Source of the DNA: Phaeocystidibacter luteus
GTDB taxonomy: Bacteria > Bacteroidota > Bacteroidia > Flavobacteriales > Schleiferiaceae
Length of the DNA: 64,000 nucleotides
Assembly (NCBI RefSeq): GCF_008933115.1
Contig: NZ_WBVO01000005.1
Span: 1-64,000, forward strand
Reading direction: 5' to 3'
This document shows, in pieces, positions 7,699 through 15,892 of the stretch (its first letter is position 1; each line of letters begins with the position of its first letter). Both the position numbers and the translations under genes were made by a program. The notes beneath the pieces were generated by a model. It ran no database searches and was not told where the DNA came from. It saw only the letters and a program-made list of their open reading frames with translations.

Positions 7699-8148
7699 CT
7701 ATCGCTTCACAGCAACATTTACGGCCGTTGGACCCTTAGGTCCCTTTTCGATTTCGAAAGTCACAAGGTTCCCCTCAATGATGGTTTCTGTGGTGTTGTT
7801 CACGTGAACGAAGATGCTTTCCTGACTCACTTTGTCCTTGATGAAACCATATCCTTTGCCATCGTTGAAGAATGTTACAACGCCTGAACGCTCCGTTGCC
7901 AATTCCTCTTCATCCATGCGGTCTTCCTTCTTTGGAGTTCCAATGATGATGTCCTCGGCCTTTGTTTTTTCCGCTGGTGGCGGTGGAGTGTCAGAGAAGT
8001 TTCCAAACTTATCTACGTACGTGAAGTTGTCGCCAGTGCTATCGCTATTCGCTTGTCTTTCTGCTTTGCGTTTAGCCTTAGCCTCCTTCTTTTGCAACTT
8101 CTTCTTCTCTCTTTCTTTCTTGTTATAGGTTTCCTGTGATCTTCCCAT
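7699..8148 (-). CDS. cold-shock domain protein with basic N-terminal extension
   Basis: Residues about 1-45 are Lys/Arg/Glu-rich (NKKEREKKKLQKKEAKAKRK), a charged helix likely to bind RNA. The last ~65 residues form a cold-shock domain: GVVTFFNDGKGYGFIKD contains RNP1 (KGYGFI), SIFVHV is RNP2, and EIEKGPKGPTAVNV closes the barrel. This architecture is common in Bacteroidota next to a DEAD-box helicase, as here: the helicase stop (8170) is 21 bases upstream of this start on the same strand. The pair probably acts in RNA unfolding, ribosome assembly or cold adaptation. Confidence 0.9.
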   Translation of the reverse strand: MGRSQETYNKKEREKKKLQKKEAKAKRKAERQANSDSTGDNFTYVDKFGNFSDTPPPPAEKTKAEDIIIGTPKKEDRMDEEELATERSGVVTFFNDGKGYGFIKDKVSQESIFVHVNNTTETIIEGNLVTFEIEKGPKGPTAVNVAVKR

Positions 8149-8169
8149 AAATTACTTTCAATGCTGGTT

Positions 8170-9360
8170 TTAATTAATAAAAGTATAAGCCTTACCATTT
8201 TTACCGGCTCTACCTGTTCTTCCGATTCTGTGAATGTAACTGTCGATACTAGCGGGCAGTTGGTAGTTGATGACGTGCGTTACATCAGACACGTCAAGCC
8301 CCCTTGCCGCTACATCGGTAGCTACCAAAATTTGTATCCCGCCTTTGCTAAATTTCTTCAGCGCGTTTTGGCGGTAGTTCTGTGACTTGTTTCCGTGAAT
8401 CTCATCAGATGAAAATCCGGATTGAGTGAGTTTCTTGTTTACTCTGCTCACCCATCGTTTTGTTTCGGCAAAGACGAGCACCTTATCAAACCCTGGCTGG
8501 GCCAAGAGTTCTTTCAGCATACCAAACTTGTCTTGGCCCTCAGCCACCTTGATGATTTCTTGATCAATGTGCTTACCGGTGGTTTCGCCATTGCTCACCT
8601 TCACCTCAATTGGATTTCTAAGCAATTGATCAATTAAGCCCTTTTGCTTGTGGTCAACTGTAGCCGAAAACAACAAGGTCTGCTTTCTTTTCTGCATAGA
8701 CACTGTAATGCGCTGCACATCTTTATTGAATCCCATGTCGAGCATGCGGTCAAACTCATCGAGAATCAAAATATCAAAGTCGCTAAATCGAAGTGCCTTG
8801 CGCTGACTCAAATCCAAAAGTCGGCCCGGCGTACCAATCACCACATGACTGCTTCTTCTGAGTGTTTGGAGATCGCGGTTGATATTCGTTCCGCCAATGA
8901 AGCACTGGCTGTAAAGTCTAAGTCCGGCAGTCAAGCTCTTAAACTCCTCATCAATTTGAACGGCTAGCTCTCTGGTTGGGGCTAAAACGAGGACTTGAAA
9001 CTTCTCCTTTCCGGAGAGCAATCGGTTGATTAGTGGAATCAAAAAGGCGCCAGTCTTACCCGTGCCGGTTTGCGCCACTCCCATGAGGTCACGTCCTTTG
9101 AGCAACGGCTCAATGGTTTTATCTTGAATCTCGGTAGGCTTCTCAAATCCTTTCTTTGCGATAGCTCGCAATAGGCGTCCATCTAAAGGCATTTCCGCGA
9201 AGCTTCGGCCTGATTCGTATACCTTGGCCTCGGGTCGCTCTGTGGCCTTCTGTGTAAGCTGATTTACATTAATCGAGCTCTTCTTCCCCTTTGAGGGTCT
9301 CTGTTGTTTTGTATTTCTCGATCTGCTTTTAACGGCAGGTCGTTTAGTATTTCTAGTCAT
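8170..9360 (-). CDS. DEAD-box ATP-dependent RNA helicase (RhlE-like)
   Basis: All helicase motifs can be read in order: Q-motif region (GFEKPTEIQDKTIEPLLKGRD), motif I AQTGTGKT, Ia PTRELAVQI, Ib TPGRLLDL, motif II DEFD, motif III SAT, IV VFAETKR, V ATDVAARGLD, VI HRIGRTGRAG. Motif II reads DEFD instead of DEAD, a variant that keeps the catalytic D-E. The N-terminus is basic (TKRPAVKSRSRNTKQQRPSKGKK). The ATG at 9360 was preferred over 9405 because the extra residues look non-coding. The protein stops soon after motif VI (GKAYTFIN), with no C-terminal tail. It likely shares a transcript with the downstream cold-shock protein. Confidence 0.92.
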   Translation of the reverse strand: MTRNTKRPAVKSRSRNTKQQRPSKGKKSSINVNQLTQKATERPEAKVYESGRSFAEMPLDGRLLRAIAKKGFEKPTEIQDKTIEPLLKGRDLMGVAQTGTGKTGAFLIPLINRLLSGKEKFQVLVLAPTRELAVQIDEEFKSLTAGLRLYSQCFIGGTNINRDLQTLRRSSHVVIGTPGRLLDLSQRKALRFSDFDILILDEFDRMLDMGFNKDVQRITVSMQKRKQTLLFSATVDHKQKGLIDQLLRNPIEVKVSNGETTGKHIDQEIIKVAEGQDKFGMLKELLAQPGFDKVLVFAETKRWVSRVNKKLTQSGFSSDEIHGNKSQNYRQNALKKFSKGGIQILVATDVAARGLDVSDVTHVINYQLPASIDSYIHRIGRTGRAGKNGKAYTFIN

Positions 9361-9794
9361 AATAGATTCTACGTTGAAGCGCCATAAAAAATGAAACAGG
9401 CGCAAGTGCTTCTGCAGACATCCGCTTTCTGCTGACCTCAGGAATCAAATTGAATTGAGTTCCGAATGTGAGAGGTGTAAATGGTTGTTGATTTGCAGCG
9501 CTCCATTCTGGGGCTGCTGGCAGATGTGATTCCTTGATGTTAAAGACAATATTCCAGCTAAATAAACTTCGATACTTAGCTAAATCTGTGCGAAGGGAAT
9601 GATGCTTAACAATAATCCCGCTAAGGATGGAAGCCACAAAGGTAGGCTTATTTATTGGAAGGAGAATTAAAAACGCCTGATTTATAATAGCTTACCGATA
9701 ACGGACTCGGTTTCAGAGGCGAAGATTTAGGCAATCCCACGTTCGAGATCTGGAGTCAACATGAGAATCTAGAGAATTGGGAATTGGAGGTTCC

Positions 9795-9839
9795 GACTGC
9801 AAGGAGGAATCCAGAGAGGCGAAGCAGATTCGGGACAGG
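9795..9839 (+). repeat. 45-base direct repeat, copy 1
   Basis: Begins GACTGCAAGGAGGAATCC and ends GATTCGGGACAGG. It differs from copy 2 (9896-9940) at three positions. It includes AGAGGCGAAGC, a phrase similar to the ACGCGAAGC text near base 85, which suggests a dispersed family. Confidence 0.8.
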
Positions 9840-9895
9840 GTTGGAGGGCAAGAGGGTTAGAGGGTTGGATGGTCGGACTAGTGGACTGATGTGCT

Positions 9896-9940
9896 GACTG
9901 CAAGGAGGAATCCCGAGAGGCGAAGCTGATTCGGGAGAGG
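9896..9940 (+). repeat. 45-base direct repeat, copy 2
   Basis: 42 of 45 positions match copy 1. In this copy TCCCGA and TCGGGA form a short inverted repeat around AGAGGCGAAGC, so the element may be a small hairpin unit. Confidence 0.8.
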
Positions 9941-9976
9941 CAGGGGCTCGGGTTGAGGTGATTGATTAGGAGTTTT

Positions 9977-10055
9977 GGTTGGGGGAGCTTGGTTGGGGGA
10001 GCTTGGCTAAGGGGGTCTTCGATTGGCGTGACTTCGATTGGCGTGGCTTCGCTAT
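9977..10055 (+). repeat. degenerate short tandem repeats
   Basis: Two exact copies of GGTTGGGGGAGCTT, a third diverged copy (GGCTAAGGGGGTCTT), then two copies of a related unit (CTTCGATTGGCGTGA / CTTCGATTGGCGTGG). It looks like slippage-generated sequence upstream of the xylanase gene. Confidence 0.7.
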
Positions 10056-10410
10056 TGATGTCTTGGTTTGATTGTTTTGTTTTGGATGAGGCGCTCGCCC
10101 CCTGGGGACAGCGCCCGCTGCCCCACCATCAAGTTCCGATAATTCCACCACCCGAGTCGTGAGTTAAACGTTTACTTACGTTTTCAAACGGGTTCCCAAA
10201 ATGAGCGTCTGAGATTTAAAAATTCCATGTCAATTTCACGAACTTGAGACCGGGGAGAGGGGTAACGCCCCTTAGGAGAGAGAGACGGCCCGTTTACCGC
10301 GAACCCCATCCATCCTACACCTCCTTCCAACGCCCTCCAACGCCTCCTCCACCGCCCCCTTCAATTTCAAGACAAAGAATAAGCTTAACTTCAATGCACA
10401 GCTACACTCG

Positions 10411-11460
10411 ATGTCACTCAAAAAACTCATACTCCTTCCCGCTTCCCTTTTAGCGCTTGCATGCTCCAAAGGAAACGTCGAACCATGCGACCTCTCCAGT
10501 GGTCGGCTTTATCAAAAAGTGAATTTCCCCGTCGGCGTTGCTGTCGAACCTGAAGCACTCTACAACCTCCCTCCCTATTCCAACATCGTCCAGGGTCAAT
10601 ACAACAGCATCACTGCCGAAACCATCATGAAGCCCGAGCACCTGCACCCCTTTGAAGGAGTCTACTTCTGGGGAGAGGCCGATAGCCTCGCACGATATTG
10701 CGAAGCGAACAACAAACGCCTCCACGGGCACACCCTCATTTGGCATCAACAGCTTCCACAATGGATCATCAATTTTGAAGGTGATCGTGCCGCCTGGGAT
10801 GCGCTCTTAAAAGACCATGTTCAAACCATTGTCACCCATTTTCGGGGTCAAGTATCGGGTTGGGACGTCGTAAATGAGGCGTTCAACGACGACGGAACCA
10901 TGCGAAGCACCGTTTGGCATGAGCATCTCGGATCGTCCTACATCGAAAAGGCCTTTCGGTATGCCCGCGAAGCGGATCCCGATGCCAAACTCTTTTACAA
11001 CGACTATTCCCTCGCCCTCAATCCGAAAAAGCGGCGTGCGGTAATGACGTTACTGACCGACCTTCGCGCTAAAGGCGTGCCCATCGATGGTATCGGCATG
11101 CAGGGTCATATTTTCATCGGCTTTCCGGAAGTGTCGGAATTCGTAAACACAATGAACGAAATCTGGAGGTCCGGATTCAGCGTCCACGTGTCCGAACTAG
11201 ACGTTTCCATGAATCCCTTCGGACGCGAAATGCCTCAAGCATCTGAGACCGATTTAAATCGCCAGGCTAACGTGATTCTCCAGATCTTTCAAGCCTATCG
11301 ACAAGTCCCATCGCAATTCCAATACGGTATTACCTTCTGGGGCGTAGGCGATGCCGATTCCTGGATTCGAAGCTACTTCGCCAGGGATGACTATCCGCTG
11401 ATGTTCGACGATCAATACCGCGCGAAACCAGCCTATTGCAAACTCCTAGAACACTTGTAA
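10411..11460 (+). CDS. endo-1,4-beta-xylanase lipoprotein, GH10
   Basis: Glycoside hydrolase family 10 enzyme that cuts the beta-1,4 backbone of xylan. The N-terminus MSLKKLILLPASLLALACSK is a lipoprotein signal with Cys at residue 18. The barrel follows: FPVGVAVEP, NSITAETIMKPEHL (strand beta-2 motif), HGHTLIWHQQLPQW, SGWDVVNEAF with the acid/base Glu at residue 156, YNDYSL, GIGMQGH, and VHVSELDVSM with the nucleophile Glu at residue 262. The C-terminal TFWGVGDADSW motif is intact. At 349 residues it is a complete single-domain enzyme with no carbohydrate-binding module. The next gene starts 1 base after its stop and is probably co-transcribed. No SusC/D pair or other polysaccharide-locus gene lies nearby. 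Confidence 0.93.
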   Translation: MSLKKLILLPASLLALACSKGNVEPCDLSSGRLYQKVNFPVGVAVEPEALYNLPPYSNIVQGQYNSITAETIMKPEHLHPFEGVYFWGEADSLARYCEANNKRLHGHTLIWHQQLPQWIINFEGDRAAWDALLKDHVQTIVTHFRGQVSGWDVVNEAFNDDGTMRSTVWHEHLGSSYIEKAFRYAREADPDAKLFYNDYSLALNPKKRRAVMTLLTDLRAKGVPIDGIGMQGHIFIGFPEVSEFVNTMNEIWRSGFSVHVSELDVSMNPFGREMPQASETDLNRQANVILQIFQAYRQVPSQFQYGITFWGVGDADSWIRSYFARDDYPLMFDDQYRAKPAYCKLLEHL

Positions 11461-11461
11461 C

Positions 11462-11902
11462 ATGAAGCACAAAGCTGTCCTATTCGCCGTGTCATTCCTT
11501 CTCGCTTCGCATTTCACTTTTGCGCAGGTGGCCGTAGCCTATTACCCTTTCCAATCGGAAATATCCATTAGTACAGACACCGAAAACACCGTGTGGGGAG
11601 ACCTCAGAATTCAGGCGAATACCTTTTTTGCGCATATGAACTTGGAACCCTCCGTAATGGTAAACGTAAGTCGGCAAACCCATGTAAACTACTACCTGGG
11701 AGCTGGTGTTAACCTGAATTTTTTCAATCCATTGAGCGACCTTCCCCTCATCAACGGATATGCATTTGATGTTGGAGCTCGAATCAAGCCATTCACTTCC
11801 TATCCAGGCGTACAATTGATCTTTGAAATCGCCCCATACGTGAATTACGCGTTCGACAGTGGGCTGCTAAATGCGCGATTGGGGATTGGGTATCAATTCT
11901 GA
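11462..11902 (+). CDS. small outer-membrane beta-barrel-like protein, 146 aa
   Basis: The signal peptide MKHKAVLFAVSFLLASHFTFAQ is followed by about eight amphipathic strands (VAVAYYPFQSEISI, VNYYLGAGVNLNFF, YAFDVGARIKPF, VQLIFEIAPYVNYAF) ending LNARLGIGYQF with a terminal Phe, as expected of a small outer-membrane barrel. It has no specific family. It follows the xylanase stop by one base and may be expressed with it. Confidence 0.7.
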   Translation: MKHKAVLFAVSFLLASHFTFAQVAVAYYPFQSEISISTDTENTVWGDLRIQANTFFAHMNLEPSVMVNVSRQTHVNYYLGAGVNLNFFNPLSDLPLINGYAFDVGARIKPFTSYPGVQLIFEIAPYVNYAFDSGLLNARLGIGYQF

Positions 11903-11904
11903 TA

Positions 11905-12603
11905 CTAGAGTTCGTAAACCAATAGACCTTCCTCGTTTTCTCCCAAACTCGCCACAAGAGTCCCGTCTGCTGTCCAAACTCCAGATTGACCCGCGTTGAC
12001 GAAATTATCTGCAGGTCCAACCGCATTGGCCATTAGCACAACCATGCCATACTTCACGGCAATTTCTGGGTAATGCAGATTGGCCTTCTTCACTCCTCCT
12101 GCGGGTTTAGCCACACTTGCCGTGTAAACATCTGGTGCATGCAATGCAACCTCATCCGCGTGCCTGTGCAATGTTGATTCGTAGCAAATAGCAGGCGCGA
12201 ATTTGCGCTCACCTATCTTGAATACGGTTTGAGATTCACCTTTGACAAAAAAAGGAAGCTCATCGTCATGAAGGTAGCGTTTGGAATAAATCGTTGAAGG
12301 TTTTCGTTGATGGTAGACCACCATACTAATCTGAACGCCGCGACTCGTTTTCAGGGGGAGACCAACAGCAATGTTCATGTTGAATTGATCGCTGGCCTGC
12401 TGGAATACGTTGAGTTTCGAGTTTGGCAATGTAAATGCCAGCTCTCCGGCTAAAGACGGCTCGTATCCCGTAATTGATAACTCGGGAAAGACAATGAGTT
12501 TGCATCCACTTTCAGCAGCTTTGCCAATGTAATCCATGTGCTTGTTGATGTTCGCATCAACTGCTCCTGCTTCAGATTGAATTTGGGCTAAGGCAATTTT
12601 CAT
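11905..12603 (-). CDS. carbon-nitrogen hydrolase (nitrilase superfamily amidase)
   Basis: Nitrilase-fold hydrolase of C-N bonds in amides. The catalytic triad is visible when the ATG at 12603 is used (MKIALAQIQ): Glu41 in FPELSITGYEP, Lys108 in YSKRYL, and Cys140 in APAICYES. The start at 12603 matches the usual MKIALAQ beginning of the family; the upstream in-frame codons look non-coding. Length 232 residues is somewhat short but complete. The substrate is unknown. The gene diverges from the methyltransferase at 12708 with about 100 bases between, where both promoters must lie. It converges with the barrel gene at only 2 bases. Confidence 0.88.
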   Translation of the reverse strand: MKIALAQIQSEAGAVDANINKHMDYIGKAAESGCKLIVFPELSITGYEPSLAGELAFTLPNSKLNVFQQASDQFNMNIAVGLPLKTSRGVQISMVVYHQRKPSTIYSKRYLHDDELPFFVKGESQTVFKIGERKFAPAICYESTLHRHADEVALHAPDVYTASVAKPAGGVKKANLHYPEIAVKYGMVVLMANAVGPADNFVNAGQSGVWTADGTLVASLGENEEGLLVYEL

Positions 12604-12707
12604 TGGGTTTAAGATAGTGAAGTTGAAGCCGGTTGAGCATGCGTGCGTAAGGCAATGATTTGACACTTTGCCCTATCTTCACGCAAACAAATCAACGCCC
12701 CCTTTGA

Positions 12708-13556
12708 ATGTCGTTTTCCAACGAAGATGTCGCCGAATACTACAACGTTGCTCATACTCAATATGAATTGGGTTGGAAACTAAAGGAATCCCATTCGATG
12801 CACTATGGGTATTGGGACGAAACAACGCGAAGTTTTACTGAAGCGCTTCACAATACAACAGTCGTAATGGCTGAAAAAGGAGGCATTAAGGCGAGCCACA
12901 GAGTTCTAGACGCAGGTTGTGGCGTGGGCGGCCCCGCCATGCAAATTCACGAGATGACCAAAGCGAAGGTTACCGGAATTACCATAACAGAACGTCAGGT
13001 GCACATAGCCACAAAAGAGGCCAAGCGGCGGGGTGTTTCTGAGGAGGTCGATTTCCATGAAATGGACTTTTGTGCGACCTCTTTCGAGGATGAATCTTTC
13101 GATGTAGTGATTACATGTGAAAGCCTATGTTACACTCCCGACATGCCGACCTTCCTAAAAGAAATGAGGAGGATACTAAAGCCTGGAGGACGCGTAGTGA
13201 TCTCTACCTACTTCTTGACCGACAACCCCTTAGCGCTGAACAACCCGATCATAGAAAAGTGGAAAGAAACATGGGCAATGACAACCATCGTGACGGATGG
13301 GTCATTCACGGCTGACGCTGAAGAATTGGGCTTTAAGATCATCAGCTTTGAAGATTACACGGACCAAATTATGCGAAGCGCGAAGCGCATGTACCGCGGC
13401 GGATTATTCTCTTATCCTCTGTTTGAATTGAACAACCTGCTCCACCCTAAGATGAAGCGTTTCTCGAAAATCAACCACCGAAGTGGCCTTTATCAATACC
13501 GCGGGTTGAAGAAAAACTTGTGGCGACACAAGCTTGTGGTGGTTGAGAAGAAATAA
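12708..13556 (+). CDS. SAM-dependent methyltransferase (UbiE/tocopherol-methyltransferase-like)
   Basis: Class I methyltransferase. The SAM-binding motif I is VLDAGCGVGGPAMQI, followed by VTGITITERQVHIA, VDFHEMDFCATSFEDESFDVVITCESLCYTPD (motif II) and LKPGGRVVIST (motif III). The N-terminal segment with HSMHYGYWDETTRSFTEAL and the layout recall sterol 24-C, gamma-tocopherol and mycolic-acid-type methyltransferases, which act on lipid or quinone-like substrates. The actual substrate cannot be read from the sequence. It is monocistronic and ends 1 base before a strong hairpin shared with the convergent gene. Confidence 0.85.
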   Translation: MSFSNEDVAEYYNVAHTQYELGWKLKESHSMHYGYWDETTRSFTEALHNTTVVMAEKGGIKASHRVLDAGCGVGGPAMQIHEMTKAKVTGITITERQVHIATKEAKRRGVSEEVDFHEMDFCATSFEDESFDVVITCESLCYTPDMPTFLKEMRRILKPGGRVVISTYFLTDNPLALNNPIIEKWKETWAMTTIVTDGSFTADAEELGFKIISFEDYTDQIMRSAKRMYRGGLFSYPLFELNNLLHPKMKRFSKINHRSGLYQYRGLKKNLWRHKLVVVEKK

Positions 13557-13579
13557 AAAATCCCGCCGAAGCGGGATTT
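13552..13579. terminator. bidirectional intrinsic terminator
   Basis: Nine-base stem AAATCCCGC / GCGGGATTT with a CGAA tetraloop, sitting between convergent genes (13556 and 13598). An A-run on its left gives a U-tract for minus-strand transcripts. The TCCCGC/GCGGGA core is the same as in the hairpins at 47-62 and 30380-30405. Confidence 0.8.
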
Positions 13580-13597
13580 AATTCTTTGCTAAGAATA

Positions 13598-14530
13598 CTA
13601 TTGCGGTTGAATCACAAAGTTCGCTGTTCTGCCATCATTTGTAACTGTGCCCGAAATTTCATTGAATGAAGAGTTAGTCACGATAAACTCTACGTTTGTG
13701 ATACCATCAACATAACCTTCTGCATGTAAGATGATCTTGATCTCTCCTGGGTTTGAATGATTCTCGGGATTCTCTGCGGTTACCGAATATCTGAAGAAAA
13801 GTGCGCCGTAAGGACTAAACCTATTCTCGTCTTCTTGATCACAATACTTCTGACCAGGATTGTAAACCACTCTGCTATCCTTGGAGAACGTATATTTGTT
13901 GTCTGCAAAGCATTCCCAATCTGGATCAGCTGTCAAGTCTTGTCCCTGATCATCAGTCAAGCTAGTGATCAACCAAGCTTTGGCTTTAACAGAAAAGTCC
14001 TCTGAAGTGTAGCCAGGAAATTGATACGTTCCGCTGGCAAAGTCTCTCAAATCATCAAGAACAAGGTGCAAAAAGGTCGGTGGAGTGGTGCAGCCTGACA
14101 CTGCTACGGAGTCATAATTTGTGGTTAGAAAGTATGTTTTCAATTCACTATCGTCCTGTTCTGGGCAACTGAGTTCTTCGTCGCTAGAAGACACATCTAC
14201 TAGACCAGCTCCGGTCCTTGCATCAGACCACCCATTGAGCAATCTAACCTCTGTAGTACGTCCACCTCTCATATCAATACCAAGAGAGTCATTATCGCGG
14301 TTTGGCTGCAGCTCATGAACCTCCATTGGCGCATTCGCACCCTGAGAGTTACGGTAAAACTCATAGTCATTCGCGTATCGAGATGGATAAAGAAGGATGA
14401 TTGCCTCTGGTGTACTCTTAACCCATGAGGTATACGAACCCGGACATCCCTCCTCATCACAGGAACAGTTCGTTACGAAAACGCCAAACAATGTAAATAG
14501 AGCCAAAACTCTTGTTAGTGTAATTTTCAT
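13598..14530 (-). CDS. hypothetical lipoprotein, 310 aa
   Basis: Signal MKITLTRVLALFTLFGVFVTNCSCDEEGCPG with candidate lipobox Cys at 22 or 24. The mature part is beta-rich with several Cys (EGCPGSYTSW, ELSCPEQDD, SGCTTPPTF, WECFADN, KYCDQED) and no recognised domain. The final 90 residues (GEIKIILHAEGYVDGITNVEFIVTNSSF) look like an Ig-like or jelly-roll fold. It lies 15 bases downstream of the barrel protein gene at 14546 on the same strand, so the two probably form an operon. Function unknown. Confidence 0.7.
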   Translation of the reverse strand: MKITLTRVLALFTLFGVFVTNCSCDEEGCPGSYTSWVKSTPEAIILLYPSRYANDYEFYRNSQGANAPMEVHELQPNRDNDSLGIDMRGGRTTEVRLLNGWSDARTGAGLVDVSSSDEELSCPEQDDSELKTYFLTTNYDSVAVSGCTTPPTFLHLVLDDLRDFASGTYQFPGYTSEDFSVKAKAWLITSLTDDQGQDLTADPDWECFADNKYTFSKDSRVVYNPGQKYCDQEDENRFSPYGALFFRYSVTAENPENHSNPGEIKIILHAEGYVDGITNVEFIVTNSSFNEISGTVTNDGRTANFVIQPQ

Positions 14531-14545
14531 GATTGACAGTGTATT

Positions 14546-15676
14546 TTAGAAATAGAAGTTGAAACCAGTTGTGATAAACTCATTTCCCGTATTGGCATAC
14601 GAAAAATTGAATCTGAACCATCCCTTGCCAATGGTAGTAGAGGCTCCCCAGAACAGTTCTGTGTTCGTTCTTTCGAAGTCTGCAAAATCCTCAAGCGTAA
14701 GGTCCGTATCCGGATTAGTACCGCTTTTGTCACGTAACGTCGCTTCAATTGAGCCTACAGAATTCATGGAATAGGTGTTAGACAAATACCCACCAAAAGC
14801 AGTGATCTCAATCCATGAGAACGTCTTACTTACAAAGAGGCGCGAGCCATATGTACTCAAAGCATAATCTAGCCCCTCTAAGTCTGCATTGGCAATCACC
14901 TCGTAATCATCGCTGAAGTCTGTTGAGATTTCAGATTCAAGATCACCCACAAATGCTCCACGAACGCTTGCCGTAAGTTGGGAGTACGCTCCGTCCACGG
15001 AGATATGCCATCCACGACTGTGGAGATAAGGAATCCATGTGGTAATCTCGTGCTTCAACGATACCCCAAAGGCATAGTCGTTTGATACGGTCACCTCGTC
15101 CGTAACGGCACTAGCAACTAGTCCAAATCTTGGCATGATATACCCTCGGACTTCCGTTCCATATCCGACGCCATATCCCAAAGAAACCGCAGCGCTAGGA
15201 ACCGCACCAGCAAATTGATTCAGCCCGGCTGGAGTCTCCAGAATGAACTCTACAGTCGAACCGTCTTCAGGATTTACCACCTCATCTCCCGTATTTGGAT
15301 CAAGAAAGACGAATCGGATGGTCGCATCGCCTGAGTTAAAGAAGGTCGGAATTTCCGCTCCTTGAAAGCTCAGGTTATCATTGTTGAACAACGGGTGAGA
15401 TGGATCATTCACCTTGTGCGTGGGCCAAACAGTGCTCAATCCCGCTAGCATACCTACACTAAATTCGCCGGTGTCCATGACCTCCGCGGTGGATTGCAGG
15501 TTGTAGAAGAAGGATTGGTTCAAGTTCTGGTTAACATCGTACGTGTATTCTTCAATAAACGAGTTGTAAAAACCAGGGAGCTCTTCAAGTTGATAGAAGA
15601 TCTGTTGGAAATTTGAATGCTGCGCAGACAACGCCACGGAGCATAGCAATCCCACAGAGAGGAGTTGGGTTTTCAT
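14546..15676 (-). CDS. outer-membrane beta-barrel protein (DUF6588-like)
   Basis: Signal peptide MKTQLLSVGLLCSVALSAQ. The rest alternates glycine and aromatic residues in strands typical of an outer-membrane barrel: GEFSVGMLAGLST, AAVSLGYGVGYGTEVRGYIMPRFG, HISVDGAYSQLTASV, GKGWFRFNFSYANTG. It ends TTGFNFYF with a terminal Phe, the outer-membrane assembly signature. The layout fits Bacteroidota proteins annotated DUF6588, though that name is from memory of the family, not a search. It is probably the first gene of a two-gene operon with the lipoprotein at 13598. Confidence 0.75.
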   Translation of the reverse strand: MKTQLLSVGLLCSVALSAQHSNFQQIFYQLEELPGFYNSFIEEYTYDVNQNLNQSFFYNLQSTAEVMDTGEFSVGMLAGLSTVWPTHKVNDPSHPLFNNDNLSFQGAEIPTFFNSGDATIRFVFLDPNTGDEVVNPEDGSTVEFILETPAGLNQFAGAVPSAAVSLGYGVGYGTEVRGYIMPRFGLVASAVTDEVTVSNDYAFGVSLKHEITTWIPYLHSRGWHISVDGAYSQLTASVRGAFVGDLESEISTDFSDDYEVIANADLEGLDYALSTYGSRLFVSKTFSWIEITAFGGYLSNTYSMNSVGSIEATLRDKSGTNPDTDLTLEDFADFERTNTELFWGASTTIGKGWFRFNFSYANTGNEFITTGFNFYF

Positions 15677-15892
15677 AGGTCTAGGTCTTTAGATACACGA
15701 ATGTACATCAAGAATCCATGCTGTGCGCATTTTCCTACACGTTGGACACTCAAAATGTTGTGAACGGTAGGGAAAGTGTTGTGAATGACATAAGCCGACC
15801 CCGTTATCAAAGCATTATGTCCACTTCGGCGCTCAAGTGGCCCTCCTCTAAAACCGTGCTGAATCCAGAATTATCAACCCTAGTGAAGGCTG

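Larger units (their letters stand above)
9661..10410. other. repeat-rich intergenic region, no credible gene
   Basis: About 750 bases without a convincing gene. It contains a duplicated 45-base element (9795-9839 and 9896-9940), G-rich simple sequence around 9840-9870, and degenerate 14-16-base tandem repeats at 9977-10055. Short open frames here lack a start context or a recognisable product. Confidence 0.6.

Noticed and set aside
9353-9637. 94-residue open frame upstream of the helicase
   Set aside because: No signal, domain or credible start, and it overlaps the helicase start; composition does not look coding.
10244-10453. Pro-rich open frame before the xylanase
   Set aside because: Generated by a repeat-rich, C-rich stretch and overlapping the xylanase start; no recognisable product.
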